Assembly: GCA_035630615.1 (NCBI GenBank)
Contig: DASQKI010000080.1
Coordinates: 1 to 44,790 of the forward strand
Origin: DATFRX01 sp035630615
GTDB taxonomy: Bacteria; Actinomycetota; Actinomycetes; Propionibacteriales; Nocardioidaceae
Direction: 5' to 3'
Length of the DNA: 44,790 bases
This document shows, piece after piece, positions 19,675-27,381 of the stretch; the first letter of the stretch is position 1, and each line of letters starts with the position of its first letter. The notes below the pieces were generated by a model. That model saw nothing but the letters and a program-made list of their open reading frames with translations. It was not told the origin of the DNA and made no database searches. A program made the position numbers and the translations under genes.

Positions 19675-19727
19675 TTGGCGCTGGGGTCCCCTGCGCCAAA
19701 CCTATTGGCGTGGGGGACCCCTGCGCC
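19675..19727. repeat. tandem palindromic repeat, TTGGCG...CGCCAA family, copy B
   Basis: Unit 1 (19675-19699) is a palindrome with arms TTGGCG and CGCCAA around GGGG/CCCC. Unit 2 (19703-19727) starts TATTGGCG and matches unit 2 of copy A until its right arm, which is eroded (CGCCCGAA). Like copy A it lies just after a stop codon (five bases after rpe) and has the same two-unit layout. A further TTGGCG occurs at 19737-19742. Confidence 0.85.
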
Positions 19728-19833
19728 CGAAGCGGATTGGCGCGATCCTCCCCAGTCCGCCAGAGCCCCGTGGCCCACGTCACGCCGCTCGTCTCGCGTT
19801 CCCGTGACATACTCGCGAGTGAGTCAACAGACT

Positions 19834-19968
19834 CGCGTGCTCCGGGGTCGGTGAAATTCCGAGCCGGCGGTGACAGTCCGCGACCCGGTCCAGCGTCATG
19901 GCGCAGGTCCGGTTGACCCGGTGAAATTCCGGGACCGACGGTGAAAGTCCGGATGGGAGGCGCACGCG
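19834..19968 (+). promoter_or_regulatory. FMN riboswitch (RFN element)
   Basis: The conserved FMN aptamer is clear. Segments GGTGAAATTCCGAGCCGGCGG (20-base core from 19851), AGTCCGCGACCC, the second GGTGAAATTCCGGGACCGACGG region (from 19920) and AGTCCGGATGGGAG are in the right order. The closing P1 stem pairs CGCGTGC (19834-19840) with GCACGCG (19962-19968). It precedes the whole riboflavin operon, so FMN binding should reduce expression of ribD-ribE-transporter-ribBA-ribH. No obvious terminator follows the aptamer, so control at translation initiation of ribD is my inference. Confidence 0.96.
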
Positions 19969-20062
19969 CCGGTCTCGACGTGTGTCGGCATAGCCGTGGG
20001 CACGTCGGTGGCCGTCGGCTACGCGACCCCGGAGTCCGCTTCGACGGACGAGAGGGATCGCG

Positions 20063-21094
20063 ATGGCGAGCCAGGCCGAGATCGCCGCGATGCGGCGCGC
20101 ACTCGACGCCGCCCGCGAGCCCACCCAACGCATCTCGCCCAATCCCCGCGTTGGCTGCGTCCTGCTCGATCCCACGGGCCGCATCCTCGCCGTCGGGCGT
20201 CACCAAGGCCCCGGCACACCACACGCCGAGGCAGATGCCCTGACCCTGGCCGGTCCCGCCGCGTCGGGGGCGACGGCCGTGGTCACGTTGGGGCCGTGCG
20301 ACCACCACGGTCGGACCGGACCGTGCACGGACGCCCTCATCGCTGCCGGCGTGGCCCGGGTAGTCTATGCCGCCGACGACCCCAATCCGCTGGCCGCTGG
20401 CGGCACGGCCGTCCTGCGTGCCGCCGGCATCGACGTCGAGGGCGGCGTGCTCGCGGACGCGGCGTACGCCCTCAACGAGCGCTGGCTCACCGCGGTCGCC
20501 CGCAGCCGCCCGTATGTCACCTGGAAGTACGCCGCCACGCTCGACGGCCGCAGCGCCGCCGCGGACGGCACGAGCGCCTGGATCACCTCACCAGAGTCCC
20601 GCCGCGACGCCAACTGTCGTCGAGCCGAGGCGGACGCGGTCGTGGTCGGCACCGGCACCGTGCTCGCCGACGACCCGCGGCTGACCGTGCGCGACGACGC
20701 CGACGCGCCACTGCCGTACGACGAGCAGCCGCTCCGAGTCGTCGTTGGCGACCGCGAGATCCCCGACGAGGCGCGGGTGTGGGACGACTCGGCGCCGACG
20801 ATGCAGATCCGCACTCGCGACGTCGACTCGGTTTTGGTCGCCCTGCACGATCTCGAGGTGCGCCACGTGTGGCTCGAGGGTGGCCCGCGGCTGGCCGGTG
20901 CGTTCGTGGCGGCCGGTGTCGTCGACGAGGTGGTCGGCTATGTCGCGCCCGCGTTCCTCGGCGCCGGCGCCACTGCCTTGACCGACGCCGGCATCGACAC
21001 GATCTCCGACATCCGTCGATTCACGTTGCGCGACGTCTGCCGTCTCGGTCCCGACGTACGCGTCATCGCTCGTCCGACGCAAGAGGAAGGCTGA
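20063..21094 (+). CDS. ribD: bifunctional riboflavin deaminase/reductase
   Basis: Second and third steps of riboflavin synthesis: deamination of the pyrimidine ring, then NADPH-dependent reduction of the ribosyl group. 343 residues, first gene after the FMN riboswitch. The N-terminal deaminase domain has TPHAEADAL (zinc His and catalytic Glu) and TLGPCDHHGRTGPC (zinc Cys pair; Gly replaces Glu in the common TLEPC). The C-terminal reductase domain starts near residue 150 (SRPYVTWKYAATLDGRSA) and includes DAVVVGTGTVLADDPRLTVR and VWLEGGPRLAGAFV. One base separates it from ribE. Confidence 0.96.
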   Translation: MASQAEIAAMRRALDAAREPTQRISPNPRVGCVLLDPTGRILAVGRHQGPGTPHAEADALTLAGPAASGATAVVTLGPCDHHGRTGPCTDALIAAGVARVVYAADDPNPLAAGGTAVLRAAGIDVEGGVLADAAYALNERWLTAVARSRPYVTWKYAATLDGRSAAADGTSAWITSPESRRDANCRRAEADAVVVGTGTVLADDPRLTVRDDADAPLPYDEQPLRVVVGDREIPDEARVWDDSAPTMQIRTRDVDSVLVALHDLEVRHVWLEGGPRLAGAFVAAGVVDEVVGYVAPAFLGAGATALTDAGIDTISDIRRFTLRDVCRLGPDVRVIARPTQEEG

Positions 21095-21095
21095 C

Positions 21096-21767
21096 ATGTT
21101 CACAGGCATCGTCGAGCAGATGGGCGTTGTCGTCGCCCGGACTGAGGCGGGCGACGGAGCCCGATTGACGATTCGCGGCTCGCTCGTGGTCGAGGACGCG
21201 TCGCCGGGCGACTCGATCGCAGTCAACGGCTGCTGTCTGACCGTCGTCGAGCGCGACGACACGATGTTTACCGCCGATGTGATGCGCGAAAGCCTCGACA
21301 AGACCTCGCTCGGTCGACTCGCGCAAGGCAGCCCGGTCAATCTCGAGCGAGCCGTGCAGGTCGGCGATCGACTCGGTGGTCACCTCGTGCAGGGGCACGT
21401 CGACGGTACGGGCACGATCGTCGAGCGGCAGCCCGGCGACCGATGGGAGGTCGTCCGGGTCGAGCTGCCGCCCGACCTGGTCCGCTACGTCGCCCCCAAG
21501 GGGTCGATCACCATCGACGGCACGTCGCTGACGGTGGTCGACGTCAACGACGATCCGGCGTGGTTCACCGTCGCGTTGATCCCGACGACCCTCGAGCAGA
21601 CGACGCTCGGTCGCGCCGCCGTCGGCGACCCGGTCAACCTCGAGGTCGATGTTCTCGCCAAGTACGTCGAGCGCCTCCTCACGTCAGGCCAATGCGTCCT
21701 GCGATCCGATGCGTACAACCCGCACGTTGCAGATCGCAGAAGTGGTGTTGAAGGCAGGCTGAAATGA
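21096..21767 (+). CDS. ribE: riboflavin synthase, alpha chain
   Basis: Dismutates two 6,7-dimethyl-8-ribityllumazine molecules to riboflavin. 223 residues, in two homologous lumazine-binding halves: MFTGIVEQMG, SIAVNGCCLTVVERDD and FTADVMRESL in the first; LVQGHVDGTGTI, TIDGTSLTVVDVND and TTLEQTTLG in the second. The name ribC is also used in actinobacteria. The C-terminus is slightly longer than usual (NPHVADRRSGVEGRLK). Its stop overlaps the transporter start (ATGA). Confidence 0.95.
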   Translation: MFTGIVEQMGVVVARTEAGDGARLTIRGSLVVEDASPGDSIAVNGCCLTVVERDDTMFTADVMRESLDKTSLGRLAQGSPVNLERAVQVGDRLGGHLVQGHVDGTGTIVERQPGDRWEVVRVELPPDLVRYVAPKGSITIDGTSLTVVDVNDDPAWFTVALIPTTLEQTTLGRAAVGDPVNLEVDVLAKYVERLLTSGQCVLRSDAYNPHVADRRSGVEGRLK

Positions 21768-22456
21768 ATCTAGATCCGCTGAATTGGCTGTTCACCGCCG
21801 AGCTGTACATCGGCGACCAGGCGATCCTGTGGCGCGAGATCGTCGGCAACGCGTTCGGTCTGGCCTGTGCGTTCGGCGGCATGCGTCGCCGGGTCTGGGC
21901 CTGGCCGATCGGCATCGTCGGCAACGTGTTGCTGTTCACGGTCTTCCTCGGCGCGGTGTTCGACACGCCGCAGGACAAGACTCTGTGGGGCCAAGCCGGA
22001 CGCCAGGTCTTCTTCGTCCTCGTGTCCCTGTGGGGATGGCACCGCTGGCGGCAGTCCAAGCTGCGTCGTGGCATCGAGCACGGGCCTGCGATCCGACCGC
22101 GCTGGGCGACGTGGAACGAGCGGGCCCAGCTGGTTCTGCTGTACGCCGCCGGCACGGCCCTCTTCTGGTGGATCTTCGGCATCATCGGGTCGTACGGCCG
22201 TCTCACCGAGGCGTGGATCCTCACCGGCAGCATCCTCGCGACCTATGGCATGGCCCGTGGCTGGGTCGAGTTCTGGCTGATTTGGATCTCGGTCGACGCG
22301 GTCGGAGTGCCGACACTGCTCGACGCCGGCTTCTATCCATCGGCGACGCTGTACGCGTTCTACGGCGCGTTCTGCCTCGCCGGATTCATCGCCTGGTGGC
22401 GGATCGACAACGCGTCCGTCGCGTCACCGGAGCACGACCTCGCGGAGGCACGATGA
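21764..22456 (+). CDS. PnuC-family transporter, probable riboflavin importer (PnuX/RibM type)
   Basis: Integral membrane protein of 230 residues with about seven hydrophobic helices and the PnuC fold. The conserved W-rich segments are visible: VWAWPIGIVGNVLLFTVFL, FFVLVSLWGWHRWR, and EFWLIWISVDAVGVPTLL near the C-terminus. PnuC proteins carry nicotinamide riboside, but members placed in FMN-riboswitch riboflavin operons of Corynebacterium and Streptomyces (PnuX/RibM) import riboflavin. Position between ribE and ribBA, with ATGA overlaps on both sides, supports riboflavin here. Facilitated uptake coupled to phosphorylation inside the cell is inferred. Confidence 0.88.
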   Translation: MNLDPLNWLFTAELYIGDQAILWREIVGNAFGLACAFGGMRRRVWAWPIGIVGNVLLFTVFLGAVFDTPQDKTLWGQAGRQVFFVLVSLWGWHRWRQSKLRRGIEHGPAIRPRWATWNERAQLVLLYAAGTALFWWIFGIIGSYGRLTEAWILTGSILATYGMARGWVEFWLIWISVDAVGVPTLLDAGFYPSATLYAFYGAFCLAGFIAWWRIDNASVASPEHDLAEAR

Positions 22457-23712
22457 GCATCCGACTGGACAGCGTCGAGAGAGCGATCACCGACATCGGC
22501 GCCGGCAAGGCGGTGGTCGTCGTCGACGACGTAGACCGCGAGAACGAAGGCGATCTGATCTTCGCCGCGAGCAAGACGACGCCGGAGCTGATGGCGTTCA
22601 TGATCCGCTGGACGAGTGGCGTGATCTGCGCGCCGGTGACGGGGGAGACGCTCGACCGCCTGGGCATTCCGCTCATGACGCCACGCAGCCGAGACCGGAT
22701 GCGCACGGCGTACACGATCTCCGTCGATGCCCGCGACGGTGTCACGACGGGCATCTCGGCGGCCGACCGAGCGCGTACGGTGCGGGTGCTGGTCGACTCG
22801 GCGACCGAGCCGTACGAGATCGTGCAGCCGGGCCACGTGTTCCCGCTGCGGGCGCAGGACGGCGGCGTGCTCGCGCGACCCGGACACACCGAGGCGGCGG
22901 TCGACCTGGCGCGGCTGGCAGGGCTGACTCCGGCCGGTGTGATCTGCGAGATCGTCAACGACGACGGCACGATGAAGCGCGGCGAGCAGCTGCGCGAGTT
23001 CGCCGACGAGCACGGACTCTCCATGATCACGATCGCCGACCTGATCAGCTATCGGCGCCGCAACGAGACGCACGTGATCCGGATCGCCGAGACCCGGCTG
23101 CCGACCGAGTTCGGGCTCTTCACCGGGTACGGCTACCGCAACCGCGTCGACGGCACCGAACACGTGGCGCTCGTACACGGTGACATCGAAGACGGCCATG
23201 ACGTGCTGACCCGGCTTCACTCGGAGTGCCTGACCGGCGACGTGTTCGGGTCGCAGCGTTGCGACTGCGGGCCGCAGCTGCAGGCGGCGCTGGCGGCGAT
23301 CACCGAGTGCGGGTCCGGGGTCATCGTGTACCTGCGGGGCCACGAGGGCCGAGGCATCGGGTTGCTCGACAAGCTCCGCGCGTACGAGCTGCAAGACACC
23401 GGACACGACACGGTCGACGCCAATCTCGAGCTCGGCTTCCCAGCAGACGCCCGCGACTACGGCACCGGGGCCCAGATCCTCGGCGACCTCGGGGTTTCGT
23501 CGGTACGACTGCTGACCAACAACCCGGCCAAGCGCGAGGGCCTCCAGATGTACGGCATCGACGTGCGCGAACGACTGGCGATCTCGATCGAACCGACACC
23601 GGACAATCTGCGATACCTGCGCACCAAGGCCGAGCGGATGGGGCACGACCTGCCGCATCTGCTCGCCGAAACCGACGTGCTTCATGCGACCGAGCAGAAG
23701 GGACTGCGATGA
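22453..23712 (+). CDS. ribBA: bifunctional 3,4-dihydroxy-2-butanone 4-phosphate synthase / GTP cyclohydrolase II
   Basis: Provides both entry substrates of riboflavin synthesis, from ribulose 5-phosphate and from GTP. 419 residues, ATG overlapping the transporter stop. The N-terminal RibB domain (about 1-205) has VVVVDDVDRENEGDLIFAA, with the metal-binding acidic residues, and PGHVFPLRAQDGGVLARPGH. The C-terminal RibA domain has the zinc motif SECLTGDVFGSQRCDCGPQL (C-x10-C-x-C) and the GTP-site YLRGHEGRGIGL. ATGA overlap with ribH. Confidence 0.96.
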   Translation: MSIRLDSVERAITDIGAGKAVVVVDDVDRENEGDLIFAASKTTPELMAFMIRWTSGVICAPVTGETLDRLGIPLMTPRSRDRMRTAYTISVDARDGVTTGISAADRARTVRVLVDSATEPYEIVQPGHVFPLRAQDGGVLARPGHTEAAVDLARLAGLTPAGVICEIVNDDGTMKRGEQLREFADEHGLSMITIADLISYRRRNETHVIRIAETRLPTEFGLFTGYGYRNRVDGTEHVALVHGDIEDGHDVLTRLHSECLTGDVFGSQRCDCGPQLQAALAAITECGSGVIVYLRGHEGRGIGLLDKLRAYELQDTGHDTVDANLELGFPADARDYGTGAQILGDLGVSSVRLLTNNPAKREGLQMYGIDVRERLAISIEPTPDNLRYLRTKAERMGHDLPHLLAETDVLHATEQKGLR

Positions 23713-24221
23713 GTGGCGAGGGCGCCCCCAGACTCGGGGGCCTGGAGGGTGGCAACCTGCGCGTCGGCGTGGTTGCCTCCTCGTGGCATCAGACGGTGAT
23801 GGACGGCCTGGTCGAGGGGGCGATGGCCGCGCTGTCGGAGGCCGACGTGGTCCGACCCGAGGTGGTGCGGGTGCCCGGCTCGTTCGAGCTGCCGGTGGCG
23901 GCGCTGCGGCTGGCTCGAGAGGGCTGCGACGCGGTCGTGGCACTGGGCGTCGTGATCCGGGGCGGCACGCCGCACTTCGACTACGTCTGCCAGGCGGCGA
24001 CCGACGGGCTGACCCGGGTGGCGCTGGACACCGGTGTGCCGATCGGGTTCGGCGTGCTGACCTGCGACACCGAGGAGCAGGCGCTCGATCGGGCCGGGCT
24101 CGCCGGGTCCGAGGAGGACAAGGGTCGCCAGGCCACCGAGGCCGCCGTCGCGACGGCACTCGCGCTGCGCCGGATCGACCGGCCGTCCCGTACGCCGAGC
24201 TTCGGCGCCAGCAACCCCTGA
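23709..24221 (+). CDS. ribH: 6,7-dimethyl-8-ribityllumazine synthase
   Basis: Penultimate step of riboflavin synthesis. 170 residues, start overlapping the ribBA stop. Motifs: VASSWHQTVMDGLVEGA, VRVPGSFELPVAA, GVVIRGGTPHFDYVC (catalytic His) and GVLTCDTEEQALDRAG. It is the last rib gene; the perfect palindrome copy C lies 44 bases after the stop and may end the operon transcript. Confidence 0.97.
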   Translation: MSGEGAPRLGGLEGGNLRVGVVASSWHQTVMDGLVEGAMAALSEADVVRPEVVRVPGSFELPVAALRLAREGCDAVVALGVVIRGGTPHFDYVCQAATDGLTRVALDTGVPIGFGVLTCDTEEQALDRAGLAGSEEDKGRQATEAAVATALALRRIDRPSRTPSFGASNP

Positions 24222-24265
24222 CGCGGAGCCGGCTCGCGTCGCTCGGCGGCTTATCGTCACCCGAG

Positions 24266-24320
24266 TATTGGCGTGAGAATCGCCTGCGGGCGTCGCCGAG
24301 AGGCGATTCTCACGCCAATA
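24266..24320. repeat. perfect 20-bp inverted repeat beginning TATTGGCGTG, copy C
   Basis: Left arm TATTGGCGTGAGAATCGCCT (24266-24285) and right arm AGGCGATTCTCACGCCAATA (24301-24320) match without error across a 15-base loop. The outer ten bases TATTGGCGTG are shared with copies A and B, but the inner arm differs (AGAATCGCCT here). It can act as a bidirectional hairpin after ribH. There is no T tract, and the family relation points to a REP-like element. Confidence 0.85.
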
Positions 24321-24345
24321 GGTGGGGCTCCGAGTACGTAGGTTG

Positions 24346-24393
24346 CGTCAACTTGTCATTGACGAACGATGAACGTCAACGTACGGTTGACGC
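24346..24393 (+). promoter_or_regulatory. promoter with two CGTCAA-N7-TTGACG operators before the Clp-N/HTH gene
   Basis: Two 19-base palindromes of the same form lie 28 bases apart: 24346-24364 (CGTCAACTTGTCATTGACG) and 24374-24392 (CGTCAACGTACGGTTGACG). A promoter is embedded in them. The -35 TTGACG (24359-24364) is the right arm of the first, a 17-base spacer follows, and the -10 TACGGT (24382-24387) lies within the second. Transcription would then start at about the ATG (24394), giving a leaderless mRNA. A repressor on these sites would cover both promoter boxes. Confidence 0.7.
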
Positions 24394-25143
24394 ATGACGG
24401 AACAACAGCAGCCCATCAGCCCCAATCTCGATGAACTCATCGCGACTGTGGAGGCGCGGACGCCGGGGGAGTCGTCCCTCGAGCGCCTCGGCGCGGCCGT
24501 CGCGTACTCCGACGACCTCGGAGAGCTCGCCGACAACCTGGTCGGTCACTTCGTCTCCCAGGCGCGGGACAACGGCGCCTCCTGGACCGATATCGGCGAG
24601 ATCCTGGGCGTCTCGAAGCAGGGAGCCCAGCAGCGATTCGTACCCCGCGGCCCGCTCAACGCCGCCGATTTCGAAAACAAGGACCTGTTCGGTCGGTTCA
24701 CCAACCGTGCTCGGCAGGTCGTCCTCAACGCCGAACTCCAGGCGCGTCGCCTCAAGCACGGCTCTGTCGGCACCGAGCACGTGCTTTTGGGGCTGACCGA
24801 CGAGGACAGCATCGCGACTCGCGCGCTCGCGGCCCTCGGCTTCGATCCCGCCGACATCCACGAGCGGACAGAGTCGCGTCTCACCGTCGGAGAGATCGCG
24901 CCCGAGGGACATATCCCCTTCTCGGCGCAGGCGAAGCGCGTGCTCGAGCTGACCCTGCGAGAGGCGCTGAAGCTCGGCCACAACTACATCGGCACCGAGC
25001 ACATCATCCTGGCGCTCGTGACCGAGGGCGAGAGCATCGCGGCACAGGTGCTGCGTGAGGTCGGCGTCGACTACGACCAGCTGCGGGCCGAGGAGATCAA
25101 GTTGATCGCGGAGATCGTAGCCCAACGTCGCGCCGCCGGCTGA
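24394..25143 (+). CDS. Clp N-domain protein with N-terminal helix-turn-helix, no AAA+ domain
   Basis: 249 residues. The first 90 form a helical region with a likely HTH (ASWTDIGEILGVSKQGAQQR, about 62-81). Two Clp-N repeats like those of ClpA/ClpC follow: about 98-155 (FTNRARQVVLNAELQARRL, GTEHVLLGL) and about 175-238 (FSAQAKRVLELTLREAL, NYIGTEHIILALV). No ATPase or protease segment follows, so it is not a Clp chaperone. Similar stand-alone proteins occur in actinobacteria. The HTH and the paired operators on its own promoter suggest an autoregulating transcription factor whose Clp-N part may sense substrates or interact with ClpC/ClpP. That role is inference. Confidence 0.88.
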   Translation: MTEQQQPISPNLDELIATVEARTPGESSLERLGAAVAYSDDLGELADNLVGHFVSQARDNGASWTDIGEILGVSKQGAQQRFVPRGPLNAADFENKDLFGRFTNRARQVVLNAELQARRLKHGSVGTEHVLLGLTDEDSIATRALAALGFDPADIHERTESRLTVGEIAPEGHIPFSAQAKRVLELTLREALKLGHNYIGTEHIILALVTEGESIAAQVLREVGVDYDQLRAEEIKLIAEIVAQRRAAG

Positions 25144-25214
25144 CCCCGCCCCGATCGATCGCCGAGTGGCGCTCCGGCACCTGGACGCCGGTGCCGCGCC
25201 GCGTTCTCCGTCGG

Positions 25215-25220
25215 TAGGCT
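25215..25220 (+). promoter_or_regulatory. possible hisE -10 box
   Basis: TAGGCT fits TANNNT and lies 30 bases before the hisE ATG, leaving room for a short leader (ACGAGAAAG near 25236). No clear -35. Confidence 0.3.
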
Positions 25221-25250
25221 GCGGTCGCCGCCGTACGAGAAAGCGCAGTC

Positions 25251-25514
25251 ATGAAGACGTTCGACCAACTGTTCGCCGAGCTCGCCGACAAGGCTCGGGA
25301 GCGACCCGACGGTTCTGGGACCGTGGCCGCGCTGGACGCCGGTGTACATGCGATCGGCAAGAAGTTGGTCGAGGAGGCCGCCGAATCCTGGATGGCCGCC
25401 GAGCACGAGTCGCCGGATCGGGCGGCGCAGGAGATCAGCCAACTGCTCTACCACGCGCAGGTGCTGATGCTCGCCTGCGGCCTGACCCCTGACGACGTCT
25501 ACGCGCACCTCTGA
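25251..25514 (+). CDS. hisE: phosphoribosyl-ATP pyrophosphatase
   Basis: Second step of histidine synthesis: hydrolysis of phosphoribosyl-ATP to phosphoribosyl-AMP. 87 residues, all-alpha NTP pyrophosphohydrolase fold. The metal-binding helices read KKLVEEAAESWMAAEHES and AAQEISQLLYHAQVLMLACG; the EISQLLY form, in place of the more general ExxD, is what I recall from Mycobacterium. Twelve bases before hisG, the same pairing as in Mycobacterium. Confidence 0.95.
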   Translation: MKTFDQLFAELADKARERPDGSGTVAALDAGVHAIGKKLVEEAAESWMAAEHESPDRAAQEISQLLYHAQVLMLACGLTPDDVYAHL

Positions 25515-25526
25515 GAGAGTCGGAGC

Positions 25527-26372
25527 ATGCTGAGGATCGCTGTGCCAAACAAGGGCTCCCTGTCGGTTTCCGCCGCCGAGCTGCTCGGCGAGGCCGGGTA
25601 CGCGCAGCGCCGCGACTCCCGGTCGTTGACGCAGGAGGACCCGTCCAACGGGGTCGAGTTCTTCTACCTGCGCCCGCGCGACATCGCGGTGTACGTCGGC
25701 GAGGGCACCCTCGACGTCGGCATCACCGGCCGCGACCTGCTTCGAGACTCGCGGGCCAGCGCTGTCGAGGCGATGGAGCTCGGGTTCGGAGAGTCGACCC
25801 TCTGCTTCGGGGCACCTCCGGGCGCGGTCGAGTCGGTCTCTGACCTCTCCGGACATCGGATCGCCACGTCCTACGCCGGCGTCGTCGAGGACTTCCTCGC
25901 TGACAAGGGCGTCGAGGCCAACGTGGTGCGGCTGGACGGCGCCGTCGAATCGGCGGTACGGCTCGGTGTGGCCGACGCCATCGCCGACGTCGTGTCGACG
26001 GGGACGACCCTGCGGCAGGCTGGCCTGGAGCTGGTCGGTGAACCCATCCTCGAGTCGCAGGCGGTGCTGGTCACCCGCGAGGGCGCTCCGGCACCGGATG
26101 GGTTCGACGTGTTCGAGCGGCGTCTCCAGGGCGTCATGGTGGCGCGCCGCTACGTGATGGTGGACTACGACATCCAGATCGAGCAGCTCGAGGAAGCGGT
26201 CGCACTGACCCCCGGCATCGAGTCGCCGACGGTGTCGCCGCTTCATCGGGAGGGCTGGGTCGCCGTGCGTTCGATGGTGCCGCGCGACCAGGCCCAGCAG
26301 GTCATGGACCAGCTTTGGGCGCTCGGAGCCCGTGGCACTTTCGTCACCGACATCGTGGCCTGCAGGCTGTGA
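25527..26372 (+). CDS. hisG: ATP phosphoribosyltransferase (long form)
   Basis: First and feedback-regulated step of histidine synthesis: ATP plus PRPP to phosphoribosyl-ATP. 281 residues, long homohexameric form that carries its own regulatory domain. Motifs: MLRIAVPNKGSLS, YVGEGTLDVGITGRDLL, HRIATSYAG and the PRPP loop DAIADVVSTGTTLRQAGL. The C-terminal ACT-like histidine-binding domain covers about 210-281. Its stop overlaps the next gene's GTG. Confidence 0.96.
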   Translation: MLRIAVPNKGSLSVSAAELLGEAGYAQRRDSRSLTQEDPSNGVEFFYLRPRDIAVYVGEGTLDVGITGRDLLRDSRASAVEAMELGFGESTLCFGAPPGAVESVSDLSGHRIATSYAGVVEDFLADKGVEANVVRLDGAVESAVRLGVADAIADVVSTGTTLRQAGLELVGEPILESQAVLVTREGAPAPDGFDVFERRLQGVMVARRYVMVDYDIQIEQLEEAVALTPGIESPTVSPLHREGWVAVRSMVPRDQAQQVMDQLWALGARGTFVTDIVACRL

Positions 26373-26818
26373 ATGAAGACTCGCGTACCTTTCGACCGCT
26401 CGGTGCGCGGGTGGTGGCCCTCGTCGCTGGGGCGTGCCTGACCGTCATGGTCACGGTGATGTGGTTCGCGATGCCGGCGAGCATCCGCGAGAGCTTCACC
26501 ATCTTCGAGAACGCCACCCTGCTGCTCGTGTTGCTCGGCGTTTTGACCGTGCTGTACGGCATCGCCCGAACCCGCCTCGACGTCGACGCCGTCGGCCTCC
26601 ACATCACCAACGGCTATCGACGCCACGACCTGGAGTGGGCCGAGGCCGTCGCGATCCACATGGGCCGAGGCGCGCCCTGGGCCGTGCTCGACACCGCCGA
26701 CGGTCGGATCGTCAAGGTGATGGCATTGCAGGCGGCCGACGGCGGTCGGGCCCAGGCCGGATGCCGTTGGGTCCGCGACCGCATCGACGCCCACGCCGGA
26801 CGCGAACCGGGGGAGTAG
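26369..26818 (+). CDS. small membrane protein with PH-like domain
   Basis: 149 residues from GTG 26369, which overlaps the hisG stop (GTGA). Two transmembrane helices (about 12-32, VVALVAGACLTVMVTVMWFA; about 44-62, ATLLLVLLGVLTVLYGIA) are followed by a PH-like domain (RTRLDVDAVGLHITNGYRRH, DLEWAEAVAI, WAVLDTADGRIVKVMALQ). This is the layout of actinobacterial PH-domain membrane proteins such as the CFP-6 family. Function unknown. Only 13 bases separate its stop from the convergent kinase gene. Confidence 0.82.
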   Translation: MNEDSRTFRPLGARVVALVAGACLTVMVTVMWFAMPASIRESFTIFENATLLLVLLGVLTVLYGIARTRLDVDAVGLHITNGYRRHDLEWAEAVAIHMGRGAPWAVLDTADGRIVKVMALQAADGGRAQAGCRWVRDRIDAHAGREPGE

Positions 26819-26831
26819 CACCGGACGATCG

Positions 26832-27371
26832 TCAGACCGCGACCACCACGTCGGCGCGCTCCCGAGTGCGTTCGCGGGCGTGGACCGTGGCCTCGTCGGC
26901 CGCCCACTGGTCCCAGTACGGCGCGAAGACGTCGCCGTCCCGGGTGAGCGCGCGGTCGCGACGTACGTCGTCCGGCGCGTCGACCCAGATCACGAGGCTG
27001 ACGGCGTCGTCGTAGTCACGGGCATAGGATCCCACCCCCTCGAGAAGCAGCGCGTCGACGACCGGCACGGTCAAGGGCGCGCCGAGACGGTCAGCCGCCC
27101 AGTCCCATCGACGGATCGACGCCCGCCTGCCTGCCGCGAGCGAGGGCAGCAGCTCGTCGCGAATCCGGACCCCGATCGTTGGCAGACCGGCCCAGCCCTC
27201 GTACAGATCGTCGAGGTGCACGACGGCGGCTGTTTCGGCGTACGCAGTCGCGACGGCGTCGGACAGGGTCGTCTTGCCGGCGCCCGCGCGTCCCTCCACG
27301 CAGATCAGCCGGGTGCGTCCGAGGCGGGGTGGCGCCGCGGCGACGGCGGCGGCGAGCTCGTGGGGCGTCAC
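26832..27371 (-). CDS. P-loop kinase, uridine-kinase-like
   Basis: 179 residues, GTG start. Walker A is CVEGRAGAGKTTLSDAV (about 24-40). VVHLDDLYEGWAGL matches the DDFY-type substrate segment of uridine/phosphoribulokinase relatives. Later segments ALLLEGVGSYARDY and LVIWVDAPDDVRRDRALTRDG carry the Walker B-like Glu and the lid Arg residues. Substrate not predictable; nucleoside or related small molecule is most likely. It lies 10 bases after the minus-strand membrane protein gene, so the two may form an operon. Confidence 0.83.
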   Translation of the reverse strand: MTPHELAAAVAAAPPRLGRTRLICVEGRAGAGKTTLSDAVATAYAETAAVVHLDDLYEGWAGLPTIGVRIRDELLPSLAAGRRASIRRWDWAADRLGAPLTVPVVDALLLEGVGSYARDYDDAVSLVIWVDAPDDVRRDRALTRDGDVFAPYWDQWAADEATVHARERTRERADVVVAV

Positions 27372-27381
27372 GCCGGGACGA

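Larger units (their letters stand above)
19671..20062 (+). other. 392-base non-coding stretch between rpe and ribD
   Basis: Contains, in order: the palindromic repeat copy B (19675-19727); a probable promoter zone near 19800-19830 with a 10-base palindrome ACTCGCGAGT at 19811-19820; the FMN riboswitch aptamer (19834-19968); and about 94 bases of leader to the ribD ATG, including GAGAGGGA, a likely ribosome site, near 20049. I see no open frame that looks coding. Confidence 0.8.

Noticed and set aside
21764..22456. Nicotinamide riboside transporter PnuC
   Set aside because: The fold fits, but the gene is embedded by overlaps in an FMN-riboswitch riboflavin operon, where PnuX/RibM homologues carry riboflavin.
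24394..25143. ClpC or ClpA chaperone ATPase
   Set aside because: Only the Clp-N repeats are present; there is no Walker A or AAA+ module before the stop at 25143.
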